The notes: generated by a model not told the origin, from the letters alone. A DNA stretch of 64,000 nucleotides from Phycomyces blakesleeanus NRRL 1555(-) (GCF_001638985.1 NW_017265136.1:926461-990460), one strand, 5' to 3'; counted from the first letter of the stretch, positions 10,971-22,247 are shown. Made by a program: numbers and translations.

Positions 10971-13900
10971 ATGTCCACAATTCCTGAACTCTACAACGAA
11001 AAGTGCCATTGTGCTGGATGTAGTCAGAACGATCTCGGCTATAGTTTTGTTGCCAGAAGAACTGCTCAACGTCATAACAAAAGGGCAAGACTAAATGCCA
11101 TAAGATGTGAAAGGGGTACAATATTTGAATTTATTTAATTGTATTGTAATCCATGAAATAACGTGTTGTAATAGACATGTCTACCCAAAGAAATATGATG
11201 GAGGTCGATGATGAACGTAAGGTTTATTTAATTCAGATACTGTTAGGTATTAACCAAGTGTTATATTCTAAATGTAGCTATCTTAACCCATCAACCCGGA
11301 ACCCTGAAAGAATCGTACACTCAGACAAACTCACCTGTTTGGGAAGGAGCTTCAATGTCTGACACTGAAGACGTTTCCGTTACTAATGACGCGATCAGCA
11401 ATGGCGACAATGATGACAGTGGAAGCAACAGCAATGAAATCAGTGAAGACGAAAGCGAAGACGATGTTATTGAGCTCGACGACAATGAATTGAATAGTGA
11501 AGGTCAGTTAGTGTTAAAAAATTTTTAAAAAAAAAGCGTTAATTTTTTTTTATAATAGACCCTTTTGCCACCCCCGATATGCCCCAGAACCCAGTGCACA
11601 GGTTCATTGCTACTTTTGTGGTGATGTTCGCTTCCCACTATGTGGTTGACAAGGGCGCCGTTGTCTTGATCGAGTTCATCAACAAGCTTTTGACAATTTA
11701 CCAGCAGGATTTCCAACTGCCCTTGAGCCTTCCTGGTCTTCAGCGCATGACAGGTTTCTCAGCCATGACCAAAGGCATAAAGAAATTTGTTGTGTGTCAG
11801 GATTGTCACAAGGTGTACGAAGAAAGTGCATCTGTCCCGTCTCATTGCGATTTTGTAAAGCTTGGTGCACGCTCGTCTTGCAACTGCCAATTGATGAAAA
11901 CATCAGCATCGGGTGCTTTGGTGGCCAAGCGTTCATACTTGTACCAGTCCATTGTTAATACTTTACGAATGTTTTTTCTTCGTCCAGGATTCGAGGATAA
12001 AATTAGACATTGGAATCACGAGCTGAAGATGGTGGATACGATGTGTGACATATACGACGGTGCCATGTGGAAGGAGCTCAAAGACAAAGATGGTGTGCAA
12101 TTCACAAAGGATTCGCGTTCATTAATGTTGACTCTCAACATCGACTGGTTTCAACCTTTCAATAACATCACGCACTCAACTGGTGCCATATACCTGGTAG
12201 TAAACAATCTGCCTCGCAATGAAAGATACAAGCCAGAGAACACACTTCTCGTAGGATTGATGCCTGGCCCAAAGGAACCCAAATCCAAAGAGATAAACCA
12301 TTATCTCCGGCCTATGGTAGATGATCTGATAAGATTGTATGAGGGACTGGCAATCCCAACTTTCGAGTGTCCTAGTGGTGTCCGCGTCCATGCCGCATTG
12401 ATGATGGTGGCCTGTGACATCCCGGCAGCAAGAAAGACAAGTGGTTTCACCTCGCACAACAGTACATGCGCATGTTACAAGTGCAACAGACATTTCCCTC
12501 GCTTGGAAAACGGTGTCAATGTTGACTTTCGCGGGTTTGACTTCTCTTGGTGGGTGCTTCGTGACGGTGTAGAGAACAGGTTGCATGCTGAGGAGTGGGA
12601 AAGTGCTAGTACCCCCTCAGAAAGGCATCAGCTGGAGGTCGAAAATGGTGTTCGATGGTCGCAGTTGCATCGCCTTGGATACCTTGATCTAGTACGTGGA
12701 ACGATCATCGATCCCATGCATAATTTATTCCTGGGAACGCCTAAAAGATTGATGGATCGTTGGATCAAAGACGAAGACATTCAAGATGGCGATTTTGCGG
12801 CAATGCAGAAGACTGCAGAAACGATGATTGTGCCTGGTGGATACACCTCTTTGAACTCGAAAATAGGAAAGCAGTTTTCGTATATGAAGGCAGACGAGTG
12901 GAAGTCATGGGTGCTCATATACTCGCCAGTTCTGTTGAAAGATGTTCTTGCAAAAGACAGATTCGAAAACTGGATTAACTTTGTTGATGCATGCCGCCTG
13001 TTGATCAAGCCAACGATCACGTTCGATGAAGTTAACACTGCCCATCAGTTTCTTCAAACTTTTTGCACCAGATGTGACGAGCTGTACAATGCCGAAATCC
13101 TCACCTGTAATATGCACCTACACCTCCATCTTCGAGATACAATTCGTGATTTTGGACCAGTGTACGGTTATTGGCTATTCGGGTTCGAGCGGTTTAACGG
13201 GTTGTTAAAAAATTTGAAGACAAACAGGAAGATCGGGTTTGAAGAAACATTTATGAAGAAATTTATTGAAGATGTGCACAAAGACGATCTTGTCAACAGT
13301 TTCCTTCAGAGTACCTGCCAGACATCTGCATTTCCTCTCCTTACCAAACTCACTTCTTCCTTTACACCCGCCACCATTCCATCTATCCGTCAACGTACCT
13401 TCCGCATACAGTCATTTGTCGAGGCTTCTGAAGATCCAAATGTACTTGTAAAAGGCAACGAACCTCTCCCTCCTTCCGCATTCCCTCTATCATTAAAATC
13501 CGCTACCACAATGAGTGACATTCACTATGTTCATCTCTTACAATACTACAAAGTTGCGTACAACAATGAACAATTAGTTCACTTTCAACAAGCGTCAGAA
13601 TCATCATACTTTGTCGACAATACAATCACCCTGTTGAAATACATCAACATCCTTGGGCAGGTCTACAAGGGTAAAGGTGAATCTGGAAGTCGTGGCTCTC
13701 TTGTACAAGCAAAGTTCATTGGAAGTACTGGTGAGCATATCATCGCATACACGGGTCAAATACAGTACATTTTCACCCATTCTTTCACTCCTCCACCTAC
13801 CTCTTCATCCCTTACTCCCTTGCTCCGCACCCATCGCCGCCCAACACAACTTCTTCACAATTCTCAACATACTTTTGCATTTATCAAATGGTACACACCC

Positions 13901-14086
13901 GAAAATGATAAATCGCGAGAGTACGAACACGTTGAAACCTGCTTTCCAACATTTTCTCCTGACGATTTCCAATGTGTATTGCCAGTGCATAGAATTATGT
14001 TAGAAGTAGCAACTGCTGAGCACACAACACGCAGAAAAGTAAAAAAGATGCTGGTCATTCCTTTGCCAAAAAAACAATACATTTAA
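10971..14086 (+). CDS. Tnp2-like CACTA transposase, gene A of CACTA-1
   Basis: Four exons: 10971-11115, 11175-11216, 11278-11502 and 11559-14086, all GT-AG and all joining in phase 1, give 979 aa with no internal stop. Exon 1 has a CxCxxC cluster (CHCAGC) and an AQRHNKRAR helix-like run. Exons 2-3 are acidic. Exon 4 holds the Tnp2 domain: LTLNIDWFQPF (Asp333), CDIPAARK (Asp424) followed by a Cys-rich STCACYKC knuckle, IIDPMHNLFLGT, HLHLRDTIRDFGPVYGYW and FERFNG (Glu681). By analogy with En/Spm transposases these D, D and E residues are the likely catalytic triad; that is inference from motif order. It should act in the nucleus on CACTG ends. Gene B converges on it 131 bp downstream. Confidence 0.92.
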
Positions 14087-14217
14087 AAAATAATAAAATT
14101 ATAACTCCCTTTTTTAAAGGCACACAGAAAAGAATAATCATAGTGTTTGTATTTGTTGGTACATTTATCATTGTCAGATGGAGGATGCGGAGGATGTAGA
14201 GGATAAGAAAACAAAAT

Positions 14218-15516
14218 TTATTGAAACTCATCTCTAAAAGCCCAGTGAGGGAGAAGGGACGTCAATCTAGGCGGGACTGCTAAAACAGCATCTCTACCGA
14301 AGGACCTCTTCAACATCTGATGCGAATTGAAGTCCATGCGATTACGCATAAAATCATCAACAACTGCAAGAAAGTGATTGTACTAAATACAAATAAGTGA
14401 TTAATCAAAGTTCTGTTTCATTTAAATCCATAAAAAAACAAAAAAAAAAGCTATATACAATAATGTAAACAAAAGAAATTACCTCATCGCTTCTCCAACT
14501 TGGACGCACTGTACGAATCGCACGGTTGCTCGAGACTCCAGGCATATCGTCTTCAGATTCGCCCTCAGACATTGCTTCTTTCTGTAAGAGTCCGTCACAG
14601 CTCTTACCCACCTTCATATCAATTTCAGCCTTGAATGTATGGTAGGTCAGCTCGCGACGGTCAAAATGCTAGTTTATAAATGTATTAATATGAATACATT
14701 TAATTTGCAATCAAAATATACTTCTAACATACATCGGTCTCTCGACCTGCTTTTCTTGACCAAGAATTTGTCTTTTTGCGCGCTTCATAGGATTCCTTGA
14801 CTCGGCGTCTCGTTCCACAAAAGTTTGTGTAGATACAATCGCTAATATCGGCCTGTCGAACACTAGTCCCAACAACCTTTGGAGCCAGGTATGCATGAAG
14901 GTCATGCATCAGCTGTCTGTTGGGTGGAAGTCTGTAATCAACATTAAAATCCCAACTGCACTTGCTGTCGTTAGCTGCAACTAGTTCTGGCTTATTTGAT
15001 TTGAAGTTGTGTTTCTTCAACTCTCCTCGGATAAGAGCCTATACTTAGTGTGAGATATTATGTTGATGAGCTACTGTACATCTCAACACTTACTAAAACT
15101 CTAGTGCGATCCTGTTTACTAAGTTCACCAGCGTTTGCACCAGTAAGAACCACTGGACCAACAGAAGGAGCGACAGAAGGAGCAACAGAAGGAGCAACAG
15201 AAGGAGCAGCAGAAGAGATACCAAAAAAAGCCTCAGAAGGTGTTGTATACCAATCCAGAGTAGAACCAACAGAAGAAGCTGCGAAAGGGACAGAAGCAGA
15301 AGCAGGTATAGTGGTAGGAGCAATAACTGCAAGAAGTTCTCCAGAGGCATTGGCAACGCTATCAAGTATTTCCAATGAATCTTTGTTCCCCTTGATGACA
15401 GTGCCAATGTTTGAATCCATGGTCTTGAGACTTTCCTCCATAGCGGTGAGCCTTCTTAAAAGCTCAGTATATTCCGGGGATGGAGCCGGGGCAATTGACT
15501 GATGATTGTTAACCAT
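14218..15516 (-). CDS. Unknown CACTA accessory protein, gene B of CACTA-1
   Basis: Minus-strand exons 15516-15094, 15038-14733, 14668-14483 and 14382-14218 join in phase 0 to give 359 aa. I do not recognise a family. Exon 1 is variable, with a heptad-like stretch and four PSVA repeats. Exon 2 (306 nt) has a conserved Trp and a CIYTNF motif with a basic tail. Exon 3 (186 nt) carries an acidic MSEGESEDD run and RPSWRSDE exactly at its end. Exon 4 ends LLPHWAFRDEFQ. Exon 2 and 3 lengths equal those in CACTA-2 and CACTA-3. The ATG follows directly on a CTTTCAG acceptor, suggesting a 5'UTR intron; an upstream ATG at 15549 is possible but not matched in other copies. Basic plus acidic composition would suit a DNA- or protein-binding partner of the transposase (inference). 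Confidence 0.82.
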
Positions 15517-15955
15517 GGTCTGAAAGCTATCTAATAAAATGTTATACATGAGTTGATTGTTAATTATATTTGTTTTATATATCTATTCATTGTATATATA
15601 GAGTGTTATTAACATACAAAAGAAGTTAGGTGTTAAGCGAAAGAATAAAGTGTAGTTAATGGAAAGATGGTAAAAGTAAAAGCAAGAACCCATTTATTAT
15701 ATTACACTTGTTGCTGTAAATACTCAGGATTTCTTTAATACGCATATCTCTATTAATACTTCCTGGAATTAACGGGGTGCAAATCGGCTTTGAACATGCT
15801 TTTTTCAACTCAATCCAATATATGATTTCTGTCTTTTGGCCTTTTGGCCCTTTGGTCTTTTGTTCTTTTTGTTTTTTTTTTCATTTACAAGTTTTCTCTC
15901 TTTTCTCTCTTTCCAACATTTATTATATTCACAGATTTTCTTGGTAAGATATCTT
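15517..15955. promoter_or_regulatory. Divergent promoter region between genes B and C (CACTA-1)
   Basis: Between the start of B and the first exon of C lies a block shared with CACTA-2 and more weakly CACTA-4 and CACTA-3: TACTTCCTGGAATTA followed by GGTGCAAATCGGCTTTGA (15757-15793). After it comes a T/CT-rich run ending TCTTG|GTAAGAT, a conserved donor near 15943 that probably closes a leader exon of gene C. Confidence 0.4.
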
Positions 15956-16018
15956 ATTCTTTAATATTATATATATATATATAACTAAAATGATAATAAT
16001 TGTTTTCTATTACTACAG

Positions 16019-16585
16019 ACACTCGCGTTTTGTTACCTTCTGATGCATCCCCTTCACAATGTCCATCCGGATTAGCTAAGGTTAGTAAATATACTTTATG
16101 CCGTCATCCTATAAAATTATCCTGACTTTTTCCTTTCTTTTGTATAGGCCATATCGCCGAAATTACTCTCTACTATTAAACACGGTTATGAACACGGTAA
16201 TATTTTATTTTATTTCAATCTATCTCTTTTTAATAAGCACATGGCTTAACATAATTTCTATTATAGATGAACCTCCCTCTCATAAGCACATCGCGAATCA
16301 AGAACTTTCATTTCATACGAGTGTCATTGACATGGTATTTTTTTTTTGTACATGTAACAATATTATTTATTTTGTATATTAATGTATATCATTTACTGAA
16401 GACAATATTAGCATCTTCTATGTACTCTCTTGGTCTGCAAATAAATCCTTTTGCTTCGGGTAGGTAAATGAAATATTCTACCACACAGTTCACAAAAAAT
16501 AATTTTTTTTCAGCATTTTTATAGCCAAATAAAGTGTATTGAGTACTATGGTTCGCATTCATGACGCCTTTTCTTTTTGTCTCTG
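16019..16585 (+). CDS. Small multi-exon unknown gene C of CACTA-1
   Basis: Conserved exons 16019-16080 (62 nt), 16148-16196 (49), 16267-16334 (68), 16402-16459 (58) and 16525-16585 are bounded by AG and GT. One frame runs through the first four and gives pieces such as SDASPSQCPSGLAK, ISPKLLSTIKHG and SLGLQINPFASG. The last exon has AAA TAA where other copies read AAA GAA, so this copy is probably prematurely stopped. The start codon was not found; the leader exon ending near 15942 is pyrimidine-rich and in frame would read as a hydrophobic F/L/S-rich stretch, which may be a signal peptide or just the composition. Function unknown. Confidence 0.5.
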
Positions 16586-17342
16586 GTAAGCTATTATATT
16601 GCAAGCATAATTACATATATATATTCTTAATATCCACGATTTCTTGTTCAAACAGCTAACACTTTTCTAATTTCATAGAACAACCATTTACAAGCAAGCA
16701 ACACACAACTGGGCTTTTCTCTGGGAGATATTGTTTGGAGAATACTTGTTTTATCAGAACATTGGCCATTTCAAATTGTATGAAGGATAGAACACTAGCC
16801 AGAATGTTCCTGAATATTAAATATAACCACTGTACTATAAACCTAAGAATATTCTTTTCTTTCTAATAAAAACAAAATAAACCAATAATTATTATAAATA
16901 AATTAAAGATCGGAGAAGTGTATGGAAGCAAACAGTATAAGAAGAAGTCTCTAAGATTGGATAAAATAAATTCAAATACAACAAAACCCTGTAAAAACTG
17001 GCATATCCATAAATTAAACAATGTAAAAACTGGCATATCCGTATAATCGATCTTTCATTTATCGTTCTTTTAATCAGAAAGCGGTAGGATATATTACAAC
17101 AAAACATAATTCTGAGTTGCCGTTTTAGTGCATGTGGTAAAAACCCATATACAGAAAATGCAAACACATCCTACTATCCTGCTGTTCTGACCTTTTCCTA
17201 TGTTCGAAAGTTGGTCTTACCACCTATGAGTAAGTCAGCTTCATACACTTGTAAAAACTATCTGATCACATTGTAAAACCTGGTCTTTTCACATAATTAA
17301 TTACAGTTTTACACATAAAAAAACCGCACCTCTTTTCCAGTG

Positions 17343-18243
17343 GTTGTTGTTAAATAGTATTAGTCATTATATTTTCAGCTTTTTATATCAAAAAATAATA
17401 TTCCAAGGTCCACTAAATAAAGTAGTACAAATTGAACTCAAGGAGATAAAAAATAAATAGGACAATATATTACCTGCAGCCATAAATTTATTATAAACAT
17501 TCTTTTTTAAAACAGATATCTTAATTCTCTCTCTTTCCATTTGGTGTTTATATACCAAAACTCTTTATTTCTCTTCTTAAATCAGCAATAAATCTCATTC
17601 TCATGCTCACTTCAACAATTAAATATTACTCTGACAATGAAAACACTGCTTAAAGCTCTACACCTCATGGATTTTTTTATTATTTCCAGATCACATTATG
17701 TTTCTGTATGTAAATAAAGCCTATACCTCGGAGTCATTGATATTAATCTCTAAATAATCTATAGTATTTTGAACAAAAGCTATAAATCTGAAAAGAAAAC
17801 GTGACGATTCAACTCTCCACCTACAAAGAAACTACAAGATCAAACATCTATCTGTACAATAGGAACCAGTCTACACATATTCATAATGCTTTTAAGTGCA
17901 TTTCACCGACCATACTTTTTCGAAATCCAACAGTAGAATTCACTCTACTGACCACACAAAAACTTGCCAATTTTTATCTCAAATATCCAGTAATCTGATT
18001 GACTACCACAGCAATTGTATTTCTTATGAACCTGGTCCTACACAAGCATCTAATACCATTACAAAAAATAATCCAAAAATGCTATATTTATTCAGCACCT
18101 GCTCCAACCATTTTACAATGTCAGAATCCTGATCTTCTTAATATCAAACTCAACAACTCTTTGTAATCTGCACTCGAAACAAGTAAATGTCCAACAATCT
18201 GTTAAACAACTGAAAGCGGTCCAAGAATTATACTTTGCCCACA
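17343..18243. other. AT-rich DNA right of CACTA-1
   Basis: No gene or element end recognised. The sequence should belong to the interior of the TA-flanked host element if CACTA-1 is an insertion. Confidence 0.4.
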
Positions 18244-18562
18244 ATACTACCCGATCTCAATTTTGGAAACCCTCATGATACAAAATACCAAAAAAAAATC
18301 AAATATTACACACACAAAAACAGTAACAAAAAATAGCACAAGCTCATGACAAAAAAAAGAAATAAAAAAAGAGATGAAAAAAAAAAGAGATGAAAAAATA
18401 AAAAAAATAAAAAAAAAGAAATAAAAAAAAAAATAAAAAAAAAAAAATAAAAAAAAAATAAAAAAAAGAAATAAAAAAAAGAAAAAAAAAGAAATAAAAA
18501 AAAGAAATAAAAAAAAAGAAATAAAAAAAAAAAAAAAAAAAGAGAAATAAAAAAAAGAAAAA
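18244..18562. repeat. A-rich AAAT/AAAG low-complexity tract
   Basis: About 320 bp dominated by units AAATAAAA, AAAAGAAAT and long A runs. The reverse strand is open for 120 codons solely because the codons are TTT, TTC and TTA; not coding. Confidence 0.9.
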
Positions 18563-18654
18563 TGTAATAGCAATTTTAAAAATAATTCTCCAAATAGTAT
18601 AACTAGCATTTTTATTCATAAATTTTTATAATATACATAACCATTTTTTTGCAA

Positions 18655-18800
18655 ATAATTTCTGAAAAACTGAAAGTCTCAATAACTGAAAAAATGAAAG
18701 TCTCAATAACTGAAAAACTGAAAATCTTAATAACTGAAAATAAAATGGTATCTAACCGCAGAAATTTCTGAAAAACTGAAAATCTCAATAACTGAATTTC
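18655..18800. repeat. Tandem repeat of CTGAAAAACTGAAA units
   Basis: Four to five diverged units of about 29-32 bp containing CTGAAAAACTGAAA and CTCAATAA, partly interrupted near 18740-18765. Confidence 0.8.
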
Positions 18801-19193
18801 GAGCTTTTCCTTGGCTCTATACAAAAAAAAACTTTCTTTTTTTTTATTTTTTTTTTATCTTTTTTTTTGGTTGGGCAAACCCATGAGGAGAAATCCCACC
18901 CCTTCCTTCGAGACAGAGGACAGGACACCATCAAGGCTCTGGTAGCACTGTAAATCGGCTAATAAAATAAATGTTCTTAAAAGTGTGAAGAAGCTTAATA
19001 TGTAAACATTCATTATTCTTCAACACGTTCTTTATCCAAATATATTAAGACAACAGGACAAGACTATACCTTGGTAGAAACGTTTAAGTTATTAAAATAT
19101 TTTTTTTTGGTATATATACCCCAGTGTCTTAATAAAAGTTTCTCAGTTATCTTTCTTCCTCGATTTTAACACCCTTTTTATTTTCAAAAAAAA

Positions 19194-20704
19194 ATGCCTA
19201 CTTCCAACAACTCCCTCGAATTTGTTATGGACAAGCACTGTGAAATGGTCAGTCACAGCAGTTCTGCAGACCAAACCCAGTTTTCTGGAATTTCTTTCGA
19301 CCCCTTGTGCGATTTCAACCAAGAGATTGTTGGCAAAATGCATGGAGAAGTTGTACTCTGATCTGTGATAGATGTCTTTGTCAACCATGCCAATATGGAA
19401 TGGACCCGTACCTCGGCCGGAAACCCAGCAGTCACAAACCTCCTCAGTCTCAAAAGTTTCCTGCCAACCGAAGTCAACGAGGCCACAACCAAGACAATTG
19501 TTGCACAGAAGCCGAAGACGAATCTGCCGGAGAAGGTCGATCCTGATTCTGTTCCCACTGCAGAAAGCATAGGTCAAGGTTCGTACCAAAAGTACAACCA
19601 AAACCAGGTGAACAAGCTCTTCTCGTTGGTTTTCTCGGAAAACCAGACTGCTGCTGCCGCTGCCAGGGAAACGGGGATCAATGTCCGGACTGCCCAGAAC
19701 TATGTCAGGCTGGCCAGAGAGAAGATCCAGGCCGATTTTGATGCTGCCACAGTGAAGACTGATAAGTCCAATGGGCTGGAGACGATGGAGGTTGAGGAGG
19801 TTTCTGCGCCTAAAGAACAAAAACATGGCAACCAAAAGTTGTTCCAGGCGCACTCTGCTTTTTTTTGAAGTTTTTCGAAAATAAACCAGATGCTACCTTG
19901 GAACAAGCAAGGATAGCTGTCATGGAAGAGTTCTCTGGGCTGCAGATTACCAAATCAGCAATCCAGAAGCACTTGGTGAAGAAGTTGGAGAAGCTGCCTG
20001 AGAAGAGAGACAACGTCAACACAATTGAGATGAGACGAGACCGCATTTTGGAGTGGCAACAACTTGCGGATTTCAACTATCTGTTGAACTGTGTGTTCAT
20101 CGATGAAGCAGGCTTCAACATGCACATCAAGAGAACTTTTGGCCGTTCCGTCAGTGGCACCCCGGCTAAGACAACTGTCCCGATGCAGAGAGGTGTGTCC
20201 ATCACCATCCTTGGTGCAATGCGCAAGAGAGGGATTGTCAGCCTCTCGTTGAAGAAACCCACTGCTGTTGCAACCAAGAAGAAGAGAAAGTTGGACATCT
20301 ACACCAACGTTGAGGTGAACGGCCAAATTGGCACCAGAACCCAGCACTACCTCAACTTTCTTAGTCATACAATGGACGTTCTGGACAGCCAGGGTATGCA
20401 AGGACGTTATCTCATCATGGATAACGCTCCTATCCATAAGGCCGATGAGGTGAAAGACTTTATTTCTTCCCGTGGATACAAGTGTGCATATCTTCCTGTG
20501 TATTCACCTTTCCTGAATCCAATTGAGGAAATGTGGTCCAAGATCAAGTTTGGTGTCCGCAGAGAAGAGATTACAGAGTCAGACGGGCTCATCTTAAGGA
20601 TTACAGAATCAGCTAAGACTGTCACTCTTTCGGACTGTTTGGGTTGGATTAACCATGTCATTTCATTCTTTCCTTGCTGTTTGAACAGAGAGCGAAAGCT
20701 TTAA
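19194..20704 (+). pseudogene. DD34E transposase of the Tc1/mariner superfamily, two lesions
   Basis: An ATG at 19194 opens a frame broken by TGA at 19356-19358 (an L-R-S context fits CGA to TGA), continuing in the same frame to about 19868. There a T8 run causes a frameshift into the second part, which ends with TAA at 20704. Together this is about 500 codons. A helix-turn-helix lies near 19595-19735 (GINVRTAQNYVRLAR). The catalytic residues are FIDEAGFN, MDNAPIH and, 34 residues later, NPIEEMWSK, that is DD34E. The coding sequence is visibly richer in G+C than its surroundings. It sits just inside the right inverted repeat of the TA-flanked element and is the best candidate for its original transposase. 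The two lesions could also be assembly errors. Confidence 0.8.
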
Positions 20705-20879
20705 GTATGTCTTTTATGTCTATTTAAGCTCTTTACACTCTATGTCTTTTTTTATTTTATTTTTATTTGTTTTACTGCTTTATGCTTTTCTTTTTTTATT
20801 ACTGTATATTTCATTATATCTTACTTCTTATTATGTGTTCTATTTCTCTATCAACTAATTATGCCTAATAAAAATATCC

Positions 20880-21242
20880 ATGTTTTATGCCAAAAAAATA
20901 CGACGTTTACAAAAAAAAATACTACAGTTATATAAAAAAATACAACGTTTACAAAAAAAAATACTATGGTTATATAAAAAAAATACAACATTTACAAAAA
21001 AAAATACTACGGTTATATAAAAAAATTGTAAGCCATAAGGATAAAAAATTTGAGTGCCATGTACCCTTCTGCCAATAGTAAAAGGGGGGGAGCAAATTCA
21101 GATTGCAATGGGAGCAAATTCAGTTGGCAATGGATGCAAATTCAATTTCTATGGAAGCTAATCAGATGTTAATGGGTTCTAATTAGATGGAAACGGATGC
21201 TAATTAGATGGAAATGGGCGCCAATTGAATGGATAAAACCAG
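20880..21242. repeat. Right terminal inverted repeat arm
   Basis: Reverse complement of 9685-10052. The inner part has four alternations of TACAACGTTTAC-like and TATATAAAAAAATAC units; the outer end is GGATAAAACCAG followed by the TA duplication and the resumed minisatellite. Confidence 0.85.
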
Positions 21243-21244
21243 TA

Positions 21245-21366
21245 TCATCAGCTTATATATATATCAGATTGGCTGTCATCAGCTTGTATATGTATGAGAT
21301 AGACTGTAAATATCTTATATACATATAAGATTAGCTGTTAATAACATATATATATCAGATTGGGAT
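21245..21366. repeat. AT-rich minisatellite array, right part
   Basis: Continuation of the array at 9180-9684 in the same orientation (CAGCTTATATATATATCAGA then CTGTCATCAG...), about three units, decaying towards 21366. Confidence 0.8.
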
Positions 21367-21989
21367 TTCTGAAGGTTTATGGGTTTTAAAGCTCCGAATT
21401 CAAACTCCGCCCTTTGCTTACAGTGTTTTAAAGCAATCTGTAGATCACGAGTTCAATTCTCACAAAAGACATATAAATATTTAGTGAAACATAACATATT
21501 TAAATCATTATTATTAATTATTTTAAAGTTTGTTTTCTCTATCAATTTTGCGACGTCTTGTGACGTGCATATACTTAAAACAATGCCGTGAATGTAAGCT
21601 ATATAGATACAGTTGGAGCATCACATAACATCACAAATTGATAGAGGAAATATAATTATAAAATTTATAGTATCTATTTTAAGTATTATAATCCTATAAA
21701 TAATATAGTTTTTGTGGCTTAGTCACGTGCTACGTCACAGAAAAGTTTTTTTGACGGCTTTTATTTTGTTTAAATATTATGTTTATTTGTTTTTTTTGCT
21801 TTCTTTTCTTTTATTTCTACTTTATTTATTTTCAAATAGATAATCAATCTTCTTTATCAGTTCATTCATTATCTATTCCTCCTTTGAGCTATGTTATGAC
21901 ATCAATATATACATCTGAAGTTGCAAAACGGTAAGTAAAAAAGTTATTTTTTATTATTATATATTAATATTTAATATATATAAAGATAT

Positions 21990-22247
21990 TTGATTGCACA
22001 GGGTGCTTTATATCCAAGAAATCATATTATTTTTACTTGTTCTGGTGGCAGTTCTATGAACTATGTATTTGAAAAAGACAGAGGCTACAGTTACAGATAC
22101 AGTGGAGTAAACAGCATGGGAGCAACATATTGTAAAAGAGAAAAAAAATCTGAAAGATTAGATTCTTTCTTTGCACAAAGACATCTTTTTTATGATGTTG
22201 TTATGCAAGGAATACAGTCTCATCAATTAAATGAAAGAAAATTTTAG
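21990..22247 (+). other. Possible exon of unknown protein
   Basis: An exon-like frame starting at a TTGCACAG acceptor (21990s) encodes about 82 residues including FTCSGGSSMNYVFEKDRGYS and ends with TAG at 22247. An upstream candidate exon (about 21837-21930, ATAG...GTAAGT) does not join in frame. I do not recognise the family. Composition is less repetitive than the surroundings, so a gene fragment is possible. Confidence 0.3.

Larger units (their letters stand above)
10698..17342 (+). mobile_element. CACTA-1, complete-length CACTA transposon
   Basis: The left end CACTAGAAAAA lies 72 bp before a CATCTCAGC motif that is 71-73 bp from the end in all three complete copies. The right end is TTTTCCAGTG. 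Inside are genes A (plus), B (minus, convergent) and C (plus). The flanks do not show a 3-bp duplication (TAT on the left, GTT on the right), so the ends may have been reshuffled by recombination, or one boundary is slightly off. Length about 6.65 kb, close to CACTA-2 and CACTA-3. Confidence 0.75.
9685..21242. mobile_element. 11.56-kb TIR element with TA target duplication
   Basis: Both ends read CTGGTTTTATCCATTC in inverted orientation. The arms match for ro­ughly 350 bp, with 1 mismatch in the first 49 bp. Flanks are TA at 9683-9684 and TA at 21243-21244; removing the element rejoins the minisatellite so that it matches an intact unit near 9521-9560. TA duplications are typical of the Tc1/mariner superfamily. 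A DD34E transposase (19194-20704) lies just inside the right arm and is the likely original occupant. CACTA-1 (10698-17342) accounts for more than half the length and is best read as a later insertion. The true length is uncertain because of the N gap. Confidence 0.8.

Noticed and set aside
18247..18619. Long reverse-strand frames rich in Phe
   Set aside because: They translate an A-rich simple repeat.
19143..19853. A 236-codon minus-strand open frame
   Set aside because: It lies antisense to the DD34E transposase, has no family motif and is explained by the GC-rich coding sequence on the plus strand.
21370..21470. Sequences resembling a tRNA B box (GAGTTCAATTCTC and GAATTCAAACTCC)
   Set aside because: No acceptor or D arm could be paired and spacing is wrong; too weak to call.
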